DNA of 57,376 nt from CAG-1031 sp964556785 (GTDB taxonomy: Bacteria; Bacteroidota; Bacteroidia; Bacteroidales; Muribaculaceae): the NCBI GenBank assembly GCA_964556785.1, contig CAZKXM010000002.1:1-57376 (forward strand), in the 5' to 3' direction. The notes below the pieces were generated by a model that saw only the letters and a list, made by a program, of their open reading frames with translations, ran no database searches and was not told where the DNA came from. Positions 33,517-44,675 of the stretch are shown piece by piece. A program made the position numbers and the translations under genes. Numbering within the stretch: position 1 is the first letter of the stretch; every line of letters starts with the position of its first letter.

Positions 33517-36500
33517 TTATAGAGCGGCTACAGCGATTCGCTTTGATTCTGTTGAATGCTGTTCGCCGTCAGTGGTCACGCTGGCGCGGTAGACGTAGAT
33601 GCTGCGGGGCACGCGGCGTCCGGCACGGTCGGTGAGATTCCACGTGATAGGCGAGGTGACGAACATGTCGCTGCGGCCGGTTGCCGATCCGCTCCACACT
33701 TCGCGTCCCTGGAGATCGTACACCGAGATTGCAACCGTAAGGGTTGCATCCGGACGGTTATGGCGAACATAGAAGTTGGCCTCGGTTGTGGCAGGACTGG
33801 CATCGGTGTATACGTCGAAGATCTTGGGTGCGAGACCCGGCTGTACGTAGAATTCGATGGTAGACTGCGCGAAGTTGCGCGAGGTGTCCCACACACGGAA
33901 CGTCAGTGTGTGGTTGCCCGGCTCGAGATGCTCGATCGGATAGGCCACAGTGCCTGACGGAGTGCCGTCAGATGCCGGAATATAGTAGTCGCTCACGTCG
34001 GTGAAACCCTCCGCGTCGTCAATTCGCATCAGCAGGGTCTGGCCGATGCCTGCCGACGACAGATTGATGCCTATGTCATCGCTCACCTCGGCAAACATCA
34101 TGGGCGATTCGTTGACAACGTCGCCGTTGGCAAATGACTCATGATTGAGATACAGGGCATCGATCGACGGACTCTTGTCGTCGGTTTCCGATTCATCGTA
34201 GCCGTAGACATAGAAGTTGCGGTTACACCCCATTGCCTCATGATTGCTGTCTTCACTGACGGCATACATGTTGACGGCGGCATTGCGGTAGTTCCACGCG
34301 ATTTCCGAAGGCATGGCAACGGTTGTGGAGAAGCGGCCGTTGACAATCCGGTCGCGGCCGGTGTAGAGCTTTCCGCCCTGACGCTCGAACACATCCTCTT
34401 TTCCGGGATCGGAGTCATCGCCGCGTCCAAGGGTGGTGACACTCTCCTCGGCATCGTAGATCGTGAGATAGAGAGTGCCGTTGAAGTCGGTGAGGGGATT
34501 TCCCTGCCAGTCGGCTATGTAGCCCTCGAAAACGGGGCGTTGGCGTGCCATGATTGTGGGCTGGTTTTCGCTGTCGATTGCCTCGCCGTTGATCGATTCG
34601 AGGATCACCCGGTTGTCGGGCATCGGAACTCGCATTGCCGGATCGCCGATAATGACGTAGCGCAGTTTGTTGGAGTCGACCGATCCTAAATTCTTTGCGC
34701 GGCGCACAATCTCGCCAATCGGAAGGAAGCGTCCGTTCTCATCACGCTCGAGGAATGTTGAGCCCATGTTGCGCGAGAACACTCCGTTTGACGAAATATA
34801 GACGGGGCGCACGGGGCAGATCGAGGCGATCACTCCACCGCCCGAGTTGCCTACCATCATCTCAGCGCCTGAGTCGTCTGATCCGTCCCAGCGTGAGAAC
34901 GAGCATGTGGCGGCGTAGAGAATAGGCAGCCGGCGATAGTAGAGGTTGTTGACAATGTCGGTGCGTGTGAGCATGCCCTCGGTTGTCCAGGTGTCGATAC
35001 TCGCGTGACCGATATACATCCACCACATCGCACCCTCGTCGAGCCATTTGTACATCTGAGTGCGGCCATCCTGAGTCACACCGTTCACCTTCTCATAGGC
35101 ATCGATGTAAACCTTGTTGGCCATGAAATCATTTCCTGAGGGCGAAGCCTCCATCTGGGCTATCAGAGCCTCGGCCTGTGTGAGGTGGATACCGTTGTCC
35201 TGATCGTCGGCGAGGATTATCACCTTGTTCTTCCAGTCGCCTTCGGGCATCCGCTTGTGATAGTTCATGAGCTTGTCGACATAGACCCTTGCGTCTTCAG
35301 CCGTGCGGGCGGCAATGCGGCCTACGGCAATGCAGAGCTTGTCGGTGCTCAGGCTCATTCCTGAATTGTCTTCAAGAAATGTAAGGATGTCGTCGGAGCT
35401 GTATGACAGGCTTTCGTTGTGGCCCGAATCGCTCTGCCAGATGGGCATGTTGTCAAAGCCTCCTGAGGCCATGTATTCGGTCAGGTGGCGATGATCGTAG
35501 AAGGGACGGCCCATCATCAGCACGAACTGAAGGCGATGTCCGTCGGCCGATGTGCCGCGGTCATAAAACATCTTGAGCATTCGGCGCACGGCGTTGATGT
35601 CGGCCACTCCTGAGCCGAATTCGTTCCACACTTTGTCTTTGTTGACAACGAAAACGCGGAGCGAATCGGCCGAGTTGCGGTGGAAATCGGCTATTCGTTC
35701 AGCCTGTGTGCGCATCGCTCCCGAGGTCACGATCACCATGTCGGGAACAGGCTCGGCGTGAATATTCTGATTGCTTATGCGCTCAACGAATGCAGGCACC
35801 GAGGCCGCTGCACCTTCGTTGAAGGCAGCGTAAGTGCGTCGCGTTGTATAGTCGCTCGCCCACGAAGCCTTGCCGCCGTTGAGCGAGTGGTTGATCACTT
35901 TGATTTTCAAGGGATCGGTCACATCCCACACCTTTGTGCGCTCTGTGGCTCCCGACAGACTGATTGATGGCTTGTCAGTCGAGAACACCAGAGTGTTGAC
36001 ACCGCTGAGCGATATCGCGCGCTCATAGTTCACTCCGATATTGTCGAGATTGGCAAGGCGTGTCACTCCCGAGTTGCTGTAAGCCAAAGTGAGTGAAAGC
36101 CGGTTGCCGCTTAGGCCGGTTGCCACGCTCCTGATGAGGCATGAATCGCCGTAAGTCGATACGCTTGTCAGTGGCAGGCGCTTTGAGCTGACGCTCAGTG
36201 TTGCGCCCGATGTGCCTGTCAGCGACAGTGAAAGGGTAGGATTGCCCGATGTGGCGAATGTGAAAAAGCGGGTTGAAATGTTGACAGGAGTCCCTTCGAC
36301 ACGTCCGGGCAGATCGATGCTGAATGTGTTGCGGTTGTTGTAGCGGAAATCCTCTCCTAAAAGAAGATGACCTGATTCACCGGGCGACACTCGGTCAATT
36401 TCATGGCAGGCGTAGCTCATGAAAGTGCCGGCTCCGCCGGTTGCGCCCCTCCCTTCTGCAGGGATTTCGCGCAGTGGCTCATCTGATTCGGTCACGAAAT

Positions 36501-36915
36501 AGTAGCCGTAGTTGTCCCACGGATTACGCACATGGCTGCTGAACCCTTCCTTATCGGGTTCGGTAGCTGCAAAAGTGCCTACTGCGTAAAACACTATTCC
36601 CCCCGAGGTCTGTACCGACTGCACCAGGGGAAGATCGTCGATATAGTTCACCCGGGAAAACACGTCGGAAATCCGGCCGCCGCCGTATCCGTAGATTCTC
36701 ACACGCGACGGGTCGGTGAAGCCCCATTCGCGCAGTGTCGACACGGGGATCACGTGAATACCGGTCTCTTTGACCGACACCTTTACCCATGTGCCTTCGG
36801 CCAGACGCGAATTTTCAGCGTAAGTGTCGGGCGCGAAAGCGCGGGCGGGCATGGCGCATGTCAGCGCCATGAGGATAACAATCTGTATGTTGATAAGAAT
36901 TGTAGACTTTTTCAC
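33517..36915 (-). CDS. porU: Type IX secretion sortase PorU (C25 peptidase)
   Basis: A 1132-residue outer-surface cysteine peptidase that removes the C-terminal signal of type IX secreted proteins and links the cargo to the outer layer. Signal peptide about 1-27. Peptidase C25 domain about 390-760 with H637 in YIGHASIDTW and C671 in YAATCSFSRWDG. The C-terminal part ends with a FlgD-like domain containing DLQGREVWSG and RAGRRVPRSIYVYRASVTT, typical of PorU rather than gingipain. Start is GTG at 36915, since no in-frame ATG fits a signal peptide. It follows the GH25 gene by 26 bases and probably belongs to the sufC-sufD-sufS-GH25 message. Presence implies a type IX system elsewhere in the genome. 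Confidence 0.88.
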   Translation of the reverse strand: MKKSTILINIQIVILMALTCAMPARAFAPDTYAENSRLAEGTWVKVSVKETGIHVIPVSTLREWGFTDPSRVRIYGYGGGRISDVFSRVNYIDDLPLVQSVQTSGGIVFYAVGTFAATEPDKEGFSSHVRNPWDNYGYYFVTESDEPLREIPAEGRGATGGAGTFMSYACHEIDRVSPGESGHLLLGEDFRYNNRNTFSIDLPGRVEGTPVNISTRFFTFATSGNPTLSLSLTGTSGATLSVSSKRLPLTSVSTYGDSCLIRSVATGLSGNRLSLTLAYSNSGVTRLANLDNIGVNYERAISLSGVNTLVFSTDKPSISLSGATERTKVWDVTDPLKIKVINHSLNGGKASWASDYTTRRTYAAFNEGAAASVPAFVERISNQNIHAEPVPDMVIVTSGAMRTQAERIADFHRNSADSLRVFVVNKDKVWNEFGSGVADINAVRRMLKMFYDRGTSADGHRLQFVLMMGRPFYDHRHLTEYMASGGFDNMPIWQSDSGHNESLSYSSDDILTFLEDNSGMSLSTDKLCIAVGRIAARTAEDARVYVDKLMNYHKRMPEGDWKNKVIILADDQDNGIHLTQAEALIAQMEASPSGNDFMANKVYIDAYEKVNGVTQDGRTQMYKWLDEGAMWWMYIGHASIDTWTTEGMLTRTDIVNNLYYRRLPILYAATCSFSRWDGSDDSGAEMMVGNSGGGVIASICPVRPVYISSNGVFSRNMGSTFLERDENGRFLPIGEIVRRAKNLGSVDSNKLRYVIIGDPAMRVPMPDNRVILESINGEAIDSENQPTIMARQRPVFEGYIADWQGNPLTDFNGTLYLTIYDAEESVTTLGRGDDSDPGKEDVFERQGGKLYTGRDRIVNGRFSTTVAMPSEIAWNYRNAAVNMYAVSEDSNHEAMGCNRNFYVYGYDESETDDKSPSIDALYLNHESFANGDVVNESPMMFAEVSDDIGINLSSAGIGQTLLMRIDDAEGFTDVSDYYIPASDGTPSGTVAYPIEHLEPGNHTLTFRVWDTSRNFAQSTIEFYVQPGLAPKIFDVYTDASPATTEANFYVRHNRPDATLTVAISVYDLQGREVWSGSATGRSDMFVTSPITWNLTDRAGRRVPRSIYVYRASVTTDGEQHSTESKRIAVAAL

Positions 36916-36941
36916 GCTTATATAACGTGCAACCGTTTCAA

Positions 36942-37724
36942 TTATTGCACTGAAACTGTGTCGGCCGGCGAATTGTCGGCGCTAAGTGCCATCAGCCATG
37001 CCTCCCATTCGGTTCGGCTGCCGTTAAATGTGTTCAGGTCAACCATTCCGTTGATGCCGTCAACACGGCCCCGGTGGGTGTGTTGCCAAAGGGTCCACGG
37101 ATAGGAAGCAGCCGGTTCGCTGAACGTGCAGAGCCATAGCGGTGAGCCTGTGGCCGATCTGTCGAAATAGCGCGCAAACCCTTTCTTGTTGGTGTATATT
37201 ATCAGCGGATATCCGTGATTCTCAAGATATTCGGTCATCTCCCGCAGTTGATTGAGCACCTGCTCGGTGGGCATGTCGGCGGGGTTGGTCCAGTCTTCAA
37301 CATCAATGGCGAGCGGCAGATCGAGGTGACGTCCCCTGATGCTGTGCAGAAGGTTGAGCGCCTGCATGTGACCCGGTGAATCGAACCTGAAAAAATGATA
37401 TGCGCCAACCTTAAGTCCCGCCTTACTGGCCCGGCGGTAGTTGTCGTGGAAATTCTTGTCCTTGAAAGTGGCCCCTTCGGTAGCCTTAATTATCACGAAA
37501 TCAACACTATCAGATGCCACTTTCTCAAAGTTGACCACTCCGTTATGTGCTGAAATATCAATCCCGAGGATTGGGTAACGCGATTTGTCAATCGGCTTGG
37601 CTATCAGGTCACTGTCGCGACCATTGCGCAGATATGCCCACCCGCCGGCGGCTGCGGCGGCAAGCATCAGTGCTACGGTCGCGCAAATTACGGACTTTTT
37701 ATGCCTTTTAAGCCACTTTAACAT
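36942..37724 (-). CDS. GH25 muramidase (lysozyme), membrane-anchored
   Basis: A 260-residue protein with a cytosolic Lys/Arg-rich start, a transmembrane segment (about 11-32) and a GH25 domain at about 50-250. Motifs: PILGIDISAHNG (D56), IIKATEGATFKD, KVGAYHFFRF, LPLAIDVEDW (D141-x-E143, the catalytic pair region) and WTLWQHT. It cleaves the glycan of peptidoglycan in the periplasm. Its ATG overlaps the sufS stop as TGATG, an odd place for a wall enzyme, and it is followed by porU. Confidence 0.93.
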   Translation of the reverse strand: MLKWLKRHKKSVICATVALMLAAAAAGGWAYLRNGRDSDLIAKPIDKSRYPILGIDISAHNGVVNFEKVASDSVDFVIIKATEGATFKDKNFHDNYRRASKAGLKVGAYHFFRFDSPGHMQALNLLHSIRGRHLDLPLAIDVEDWTNPADMPTEQVLNQLREMTEYLENHGYPLIIYTNKKGFARYFDRSATGSPLWLCTFSEPAASYPWTLWQHTHRGRVDGINGMVDLNTFNGSRTEWEAWLMALSADNSPADTVSVQ

Positions 37725-38953
37725 CAGGTGAGCATCGCTACTACGCGTTTGAGCGCATCAACAAAGGTGTCGGCTTCTTCAAGGGTGTTGTAAGCGGCAA
37801 ACGATGAGCGCACGCATCCTTCAATTCCCAGGGCACGCATAAGCGGTTGCGCGCAATGATGGCCTGTGCGCACCGCAATTCCGAGCTTGTCGAGCAGCAT
37901 CCCTACATCGTAGTGATGTGCGCCGGCCACGTTGAAGCTTATAATCGCGCATTTGCCGGGCGCAGTCCCGTAAATTTCGATGCCGGGCACTTCGGCAAGC
38001 AAACGTTTCGTTGCATGATTCAACAGTTTGTGTTCATGTTCGGCGATCGCCTCTACACCTGTCTGTTCCAGATAGTCGACAGCCGATTTCAGGGCCGCTA
38101 TGCCGATGAAATCGGGTGTGCCTGCTTCAAATTTGTAAGGAAGGTCGGCAAATGTGGTGTGCTCGAAGCTTACTGATGCGATCATCTCGCCGCCCCCCTG
38201 ATATGGAGGCATGGCTTCGAGATGCCGGCGTTTGCCGTAGAGCACGCCGACTCCTGCCGGGCCATACATTTTGTGAGCCGAGAAAGCATAAAAATCAGCA
38301 TCGAGATCACTTACGTCAACCTTCATGTGAGGGAGTGCCTGAGCGCCGTCCACAACAACAGGAATGTTTCTTGAATGTGCCTCCCTGACAATCTCCGTGA
38401 TGGGATTGACCGTTCCGAGCACATTTGAAGCATGGGCCACACTGACAATCCTTGTACGGTCGCTGATCAGACGTCTGAACGCTTCCAGATCGAGGCTCCC
38501 GTCGGTGGTTATGGGCACAACCTTGATGCTGAAGGGAATGCGAGATTGGAGAAGTTGCCAGGGCACAATGTTGGCATGATGCTCCATCACGGTGAGAATC
38601 AGCTCATCTCCCTCCCTGAGCACTGATCCGCCGAAACTCGAGGCTACGAGGTTGAGGCTTTCGGTTGTCCCGCGGGTGAATATAACCTCCTGCTCCGACC
38701 CTGCATTGATATAGTCTCTAACCTTGCGGCGCGACATCTCCATCAGCTCGGTCGCTTCCTGCGAAAGGGTGTGGACACCGCGGTGAACGTTGGCCTTGGT
38801 TCGGGTGTAACCGTCAACAATGGTGTCTACCACACGGCGAGGGGTCTGCGATGTGGCGGTGTTGTCAAGATAAACAAGCGGCTTGTTGTAGATCTTGCGA
38901 TCGAGGATAGGGTAGTCGTGTCTGATTCTGTTGACGTCGTATTCCATCGTCAT
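37724..38953 (-). CDS. sufS: Cysteine desulfurase SufS
   Basis: A 409-residue PLP enzyme that takes sulfur from cysteine for Fe-S cluster assembly. The Schiff-base lysine is K228 in FSAHKMYGP and the persulfide-forming cysteine is C367 in RTGHHCAQPLM, the class II (SufS) form. Its ATG overlaps the sufD stop as ATGA and its stop overlaps the GH25 start. No SufE is adjacent. Confidence 0.97.
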   Translation of the reverse strand: MTMEYDVNRIRHDYPILDRKIYNKPLVYLDNTATSQTPRRVVDTIVDGYTRTKANVHRGVHTLSQEATELMEMSRRKVRDYINAGSEQEVIFTRGTTESLNLVASSFGGSVLREGDELILTVMEHHANIVPWQLLQSRIPFSIKVVPITTDGSLDLEAFRRLISDRTRIVSVAHASNVLGTVNPITEIVREAHSRNIPVVVDGAQALPHMKVDVSDLDADFYAFSAHKMYGPAGVGVLYGKRRHLEAMPPYQGGGEMIASVSFEHTTFADLPYKFEAGTPDFIGIAALKSAVDYLEQTGVEAIAEHEHKLLNHATKRLLAEVPGIEIYGTAPGKCAIISFNVAGAHHYDVGMLLDKLGIAVRTGHHCAQPLMRALGIEGCVRSSFAAYNTLEEADTFVDALKRVVAMLT

Positions 38954-40310
38954 TCCGGGAGATGATTAAGTGCCGACGAACATTCTCCGCAGCCTTCAGC
39001 ACCGGGCACGCGCGAGAAGCGCCGGTCGACAAGGTGACGCAGACGGTCACGAAGGCCTTCGATGCCAACCCGGTCAATCACATCGACCATAAAGGCCTGC
39101 ATCAGCATTGTGCGGGCCTCCTGCACAGGGATGCCTCGCTGCTGCATATAGAACAGGGCTGCGGCGTCAAGCTGGCCGGTGGTGGCGCCATGGCTGCATT
39201 TAACCTCGTCGTTATAGATCTCGAGCCAGGGTTTGGAGTGCATTCGCGCTTTCTCCGAGGCAAGAATGTTGCGGTTACTCTGATAGGCTTCGGTGAAGGG
39301 TGCGTCGCCGGTCACAAGAATGCTGCCCTCGAATGCTCCTTCTGATTCATCGTCAAGAGTGTATTTGAACAGCTGGTCGCTCTTGCAGTGTGGCGCACGG
39401 TGGTTTACTTCGGTAAAGTTGTCGACATGCATTTTCGCGCCGCCGATCGCCATTCCGGAGAGTGAAGTTGTGCAGTGGCTCCCTTCGAGATCAATGGTGA
39501 ATTCGTTGCGGGTGGTTCCGCATGTGAGAGTAACTCCGACAATGTTGAGATGCGATCCGCCATCCTGACGTGCGTAAAGCCGGCTGTGACGCGAGGTGAG
39601 GCTCGACGATTCCTCGATGTCGCAGAGGTCGACGCGCGCATTCTCTCCCACATAGAGCTCAGTAACCTGCGACACGAGATAGTGTTGATCGGTGTCGTGG
39701 GTGTGGTCACACACCAGGAGCTCAAGTTCCGCGTTTTCCTCAACAATAATCAGCAGCCTGCGCGGAGCCATCATTGCTACGGGTGAACTCATCAGGTTGA
39801 CAAGCTGAAGAGGCCTTGTTGATTTCACACCTGCAGCGACATGAATCAGAACTCCGTCCTGAGCTAAGAGAGTGTTAAGGGCGTCTGACGGATTGTGGAG
39901 TGATGCAAGCCGACCATAGTATTTCTTTACCAAATCGGGATAAGCCTCCGCGCCTTTTTTCAGCGACATGAATGTCACGCCTTCGGGGAGCCGGTCAGCC
40001 ATCTGACCAACGGGATGAAACTCGTCGTTAACCGTCACACCGAGCAGTGTCGACATGTGGGGCACCCCGCATTTGAATGCGGCAGCCACATCCACGGGGA
40101 TGTTGACCCGTGCCGGATTGAGTCCGAAGTCGGGTGCATACATATCTTCGAGCGATGTGCGCTCATAGCCTTCGGTGCGCTTTGTGGGCAGACTCCGGTC
40201 CCTGAGCGCTTCGAGCGCATCAGCACGCAAGGCATTGAGCGGCTCGGCCGAGTTTTTGCGGAAAGCGTCTTCGTTTTCGCGATAAAGCGCCATGTATTGG
40301 TCGAGAGCAC

Positions 40311-40314
<4 letters not shown>
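38950..40314 (-). CDS. sufD: Fe-S cluster assembly protein SufD
   Basis: A 454-residue beta-helix protein of the SufBD scaffold. Diagnostic segments are RLLIIVEENAELELLVCDHT, NARVDLCDIEESS, TTRNEFTIDLEGSHCTTSLSG and KPWLEIYNDEVKCSHGATTGQLDAAALFYMQQRGIP near the C-terminus (SHGATTG is the family hallmark). It is SufD rather than SufB: it is shorter, and it lies between sufC and sufS. It overlaps sufC by four bases. Its obligate partner SufB is not found in this cluster. Confidence 0.95.
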
Positions 40315-41078
<764 letters not shown>

Positions 41079-41127
41079 TTTCTGATTTTGTCAATATTTA
41101 TAACAAATCATGCACCGCATGAGATTG

Positions 41128-41135
41128 CAAAAATA
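41128..41135 (-). promoter_or_regulatory. -7 box of the suf operon
   Basis: TATTTTTG on the minus strand matches TAnnTTTG. No TTG lies exactly 19-20 bases upstream. Its presence supports that sufC is truly the first gene and that sufB has not merely been missed. Confidence 0.45.
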
Positions 41136-41170
41136 CACAAAAATAATGGTTAATCCTACCTGGACAGCTC

Positions 41171-41932
41171 CTAAAGATTCATGCCGATGCCGAAGAGCGC
41201 GTAATCATAAACAACCGGATCGTCTGGACGGAATTTCCTGAGTTTTTCGGTTACCTCATCAACCGTGCGCCGGTCGTTTGCACGGCGTGAGGTCAAACCT
41301 AATTCTCGCGCCGTGTCACCTACGTGAACGTCAAGAGGTATGTAAAGCTGAGATGGCTTTATGACGTCCCACACACCCATATCAACAATGCCATCGTTCC
41401 TGACGAGCCACCTTAGGGCCATGTTGATGCGCTTGAGCGCCGAGGTTTTCAGGTTCTGCGGCAGGCAACGGCTGTCGGCTACGCCGTTGTTGGCAGCTTC
41501 GAGTTCACGGTTCATGGCGCTGACAAGTGCCCATGCGGGAGCTTCTGACAGGGATATTTTTTCAGCGCGTGCAAATTCCTGCAGAGTGCCGTGGCGCGAA
41601 TAGATCTTCCGGAGACCGCGCATGTAATGCTTCAGGTTGCGGGCAAAAAATGTGCGGTGAATGTTCAGCTCGTCAGGCAGATCCTCGTAGCCTTCATCAA
41701 TCAGATAGGCGTAGGGACAGTGATCCATCAAAGCAAACATTTTCTCGCAGTCACGGCAAATCATCTTACGGTTTCCCCATGCCACGGTGGCGCTGAGGAG
41801 CGATGCTATCTCTATGTCGGGCAGATCGCTGAAACGGCGCGGAAACCGCACCGGATCGTCGGCAATAAATGCCGGGCTGTTGATCCGGGCGGCTTCCGTG
41901 TCAAGAAGTTCGCGGAGTTCAGACTGAGTCAT
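41171..41932 (-). CDS. TIGR02757 (DUF2400) family protein
   Basis: A 253-residue cytosolic protein. Recognisable pieces are SDLPDIEIASLLSATVAWGNR, FALMDHCPYAYL, RINMALRWLVRNDGIVDMGVW and PSQLYIPLDVHVGDTARELGL. The last resembles the helix-hairpin-helix glycosylase active-site loop (VDTHV), so a base-excision-type activity has been proposed for the family, but function is unproven. Its ATG overlaps the malQ stop as TGATG. Confidence 0.85.
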   Translation of the reverse strand: MTQSELRELLDTEAARINSPAFIADDPVRFPRRFSDLPDIEIASLLSATVAWGNRKMICRDCEKMFALMDHCPYAYLIDEGYEDLPDELNIHRTFFARNLKHYMRGLRKIYSRHGTLQEFARAEKISLSEAPAWALVSAMNRELEAANNGVADSRCLPQNLKTSALKRINMALRWLVRNDGIVDMGVWDVIKPSQLYIPLDVHVGDTARELGLTSRRANDRRTVDEVTEKLRKFRPDDPVVYDYALFGIGMNL

Positions 41933-44613
41933 CAGCGTCCTGAGTTTCTGATCATGTCGTGGAGGCGGTTGTTGAAGCTCACGGCATTCTTGAGCTCATC
42001 GAGCGTCAGGTGCATGCGGTAACGCCAGTAGTGGCGGGGATTGGCCGGAACATTGATCTGCTCTTCACGCGGATCATGGCGACGGATATCGGCATCGGTG
42101 GCAAGCATATCCTGAAGCGGGAGGATACAGAGCATCGAGGGGCTCTTGAAATGATTGTCGACGATCTTCTGACAGATCCACGGCTCGGCATACTGTGGCG
42201 CAGCTCCGGCTTCGTGAAGCACATTGTTGTAGTATTCCTGGGTCTTCTCGCGGTCTTCCTCCCACCATTGACGTATTCCGCCCATGTCGTGGGTAGAGGT
42301 TGTACAAACAGAATAGTAGGGATAATTCCAAGTGTTTCCGAAGCGAGCTTCAGGGTCTTTCGGCATACGCTGGATTTCGAGAGCAAGAATCTCGAGCTGC
42401 GACATCACGGCAGGAACACATGCTGGAATCATGCCGAGGTCTTCGGCACACACAAGCATGTCGGTGGCATCGATAAGAGGCGGAAGTTTCCACATTGCCT
42501 TGCCATACCAGAAATCATTGTGGCGACGATAGAAGAAATCGTTGTACAGACGGTTGAAACACCACTTCTCGTAATCGTTGAGCGAACGGTAGGTGTAAGT
42601 GAACTGAGCCGAGATGCGGGGGTGATACTTTCCTTTCTCAACCGGATCTTCAATAAATAGTACATTGTCGATCAGGCCGAGCAGTGCGTCGCAAAGGCGG
42701 GTGTTCTTGTCGTTTTTCTCCTGGCCTGCGAAATAGTCGGCAACCTTCCGCTGAGTGTCAAACTCGGGGCGCAGCCGATAGCGTCCCCAGCCGGCATCGA
42801 CAAGAAAGCGCTGACGGGCCTCGTCGGTGTACTCACCGAAATAATCGCCGAGGAACCAGTCCATGATATAAGGAGTTGTCTGCTTGTCGACATCGATCCA
42901 GAAGTCGTAATTATTTCGGAGTTCCTCGGGTGTGAACGGTAGCGCCGGATTGAATATACCGAGCAGACCGTGGAGAGCATCCATAGGAATTTGCCAGATG
43001 CGGAAAAATCCGAGCACGTGGTCAATTCGGTAGGCATCGAAGTATTCCGACATCTTGCGGAAACGTGCTTTCCACCAGGCGAAACCATCGCGGCTCATCT
43101 CCTCCCAGTTGTAAGTGGGGAATCCCCAGTTCTGACCCAGAACAGAGAAATCATCGGGCGGGGCACCGGCCTGGCAGTCGAGATTAAACAGGCGGGGATT
43201 GATCCATGCGTCGACACTGTTGCGCGAGATGCCGATAGGAATGTCGCCCTTTATGGCAACACCCTTTGAGTGGGCGTAGTCGCAAACCTGACGCATCTGT
43301 TTGTCAAGGAAATATTGCTGAAAGCACACAAAATCAATCTCGTTGCGGTGATCGTTGACGAGCTTTTTGAGTTTTTCGGGGGTATAGACGGCATACTCGC
43401 CCCATTTCGACATATCGGCTGTTGAGTTCTGGTCGCGCAAAGTGCAGAATGCGGCGTATGGCATGAGCCACGATTCATTACGTTCCACAAAGCTCTTGAA
43501 GTCGGCACTTGCAACCACTTTAGCTCCCTCCTGGGCGAAAAGCTCGCGGGTCCACTCACGCTTTGCATTGTTGACACGCTCATAGTCAACCGTGGGAAGT
43601 GCGTTGAGCTCTTTGCGCAGATCTTCATAGTAGGCCCGCCTTTCGGCACTCTTGAGCTTTCCGATCAGCTCAGGGCGAAGATACATTGGATGGAGCGCAA
43701 AGGTTGAGTTGGCGTTATAGGGATATGAGTCGGTCCATGTGTGGGTCATGGTGGTGTCGTTGATTGGCAATATCTGGATAAACCGCTGGCCGGTGGCCGC
43801 AGCCCAGTCCACAAGCTTCATCATGTCAATGAAATCGCCGGCACCGAAATCGTCGTCGCTGCGCAGCGAGAACACCGGTATGGCAACACCGGCGCCACGC
43901 CACGGCGCGAGCGGATTGACAAAGCGCATTCCGGCCACAACCAAAGCCTCGTCGGTCTGCGCAGCTGCTACATCAAGGCGTCTGTTGTCGCGACCTTCCC
44001 ATGCCACAACATCTCCTGTCGCCTTATCCAGAATCAGGAACTTATAGTCGAACGGGCCTTTAATATCGCGCAGGCTTATGTTGGCGCTCCATTCGGGGAA
44101 GCATGCGTCGCTCATGCGCACAGCCTTGCGGGTGTCCCATTTTCCGAGAGCCTCGGGTTCGCCGCTGATGGCGAGAACCTGTCCGGGTGCAACCATCGGG
44201 GCCGAAACCCTTATATTCATCATTCCGTTGACCGGATTGGCAGGCGCGTCAGGCTTTTGGCGCAGGTTTATGCAGCCGGTGAAAGCCGAGGAATAATAAG
44301 GTTTGTCCCAGGGCTGATCCTGCCAGCGGTCATAGATTTCCATTCGGCTCACACCGGGAGTGGGAGTGATACGGTGACCGGGGCCCCACTCGCGACGTTC
44401 GTAGCCGTTTTCATTCTTAACAATGTAATTATACTCAAGGGTCTGACCTTCATGATCGTCTATCTCAACCTCGAGCTCCCATTTCTGTCCGCCTGCATAG
44501 CGCATGGCGGGGGCTTTTCTGATATCGTTGGCGCCTAAAGCGGCACTGTTTCCCGACACATGGAGGGTCTCGCCCCATGCCGTGCGGTAATCGACGTTAA
44601 AACTGATTTTCAT
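41932..44613 (-). CDS. malQ: 4-alpha-glucanotransferase (GH77) with two CBM20 domains
   Basis: A 893-residue amylomaltase that rearranges alpha-1,4-glucans. Two N-terminal CBM20 modules (about 1-95 and 128-225; compare LHVSGNSAALGA and LAISGEPEALGKW) precede the catalytic domain (from about 240). The nucleophile is D531 in YRIDHVLGFFRIW and the acid/base is E724 in CAEDLGMIP. This two-CBM20 plus GH77 form is typical in Bacteroidetes, where it acts in glycogen and maltooligosaccharide metabolism. Start ATG 44613. Followed without gap by the TIGR02757 gene. Confidence 0.95.
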   Translation of the reverse strand: MKISFNVDYRTAWGETLHVSGNSAALGANDIRKAPAMRYAGGQKWELEVEIDDHEGQTLEYNYIVKNENGYERREWGPGHRITPTPGVSRMEIYDRWQDQPWDKPYYSSAFTGCINLRQKPDAPANPVNGMMNIRVSAPMVAPGQVLAISGEPEALGKWDTRKAVRMSDACFPEWSANISLRDIKGPFDYKFLILDKATGDVVAWEGRDNRRLDVAAAQTDEALVVAGMRFVNPLAPWRGAGVAIPVFSLRSDDDFGAGDFIDMMKLVDWAAATGQRFIQILPINDTTMTHTWTDSYPYNANSTFALHPMYLRPELIGKLKSAERRAYYEDLRKELNALPTVDYERVNNAKREWTRELFAQEGAKVVASADFKSFVERNESWLMPYAAFCTLRDQNSTADMSKWGEYAVYTPEKLKKLVNDHRNEIDFVCFQQYFLDKQMRQVCDYAHSKGVAIKGDIPIGISRNSVDAWINPRLFNLDCQAGAPPDDFSVLGQNWGFPTYNWEEMSRDGFAWWKARFRKMSEYFDAYRIDHVLGFFRIWQIPMDALHGLLGIFNPALPFTPEELRNNYDFWIDVDKQTTPYIMDWFLGDYFGEYTDEARQRFLVDAGWGRYRLRPEFDTQRKVADYFAGQEKNDKNTRLCDALLGLIDNVLFIEDPVEKGKYHPRISAQFTYTYRSLNDYEKWCFNRLYNDFFYRRHNDFWYGKAMWKLPPLIDATDMLVCAEDLGMIPACVPAVMSQLEILALEIQRMPKDPEARFGNTWNYPYYSVCTTSTHDMGGIRQWWEEDREKTQEYYNNVLHEAGAAPQYAEPWICQKIVDNHFKSPSMLCILPLQDMLATDADIRRHDPREEQINVPANPRHYWRYRMHLTLDELKNAVSFNNRLHDMIRNSGR

Positions 44614-44675
44614 CTTTATTGCAAGTATGATTTTAGGTCGGAGTTTTATAACTGCGCTAATTTAGTAAATTTTCA

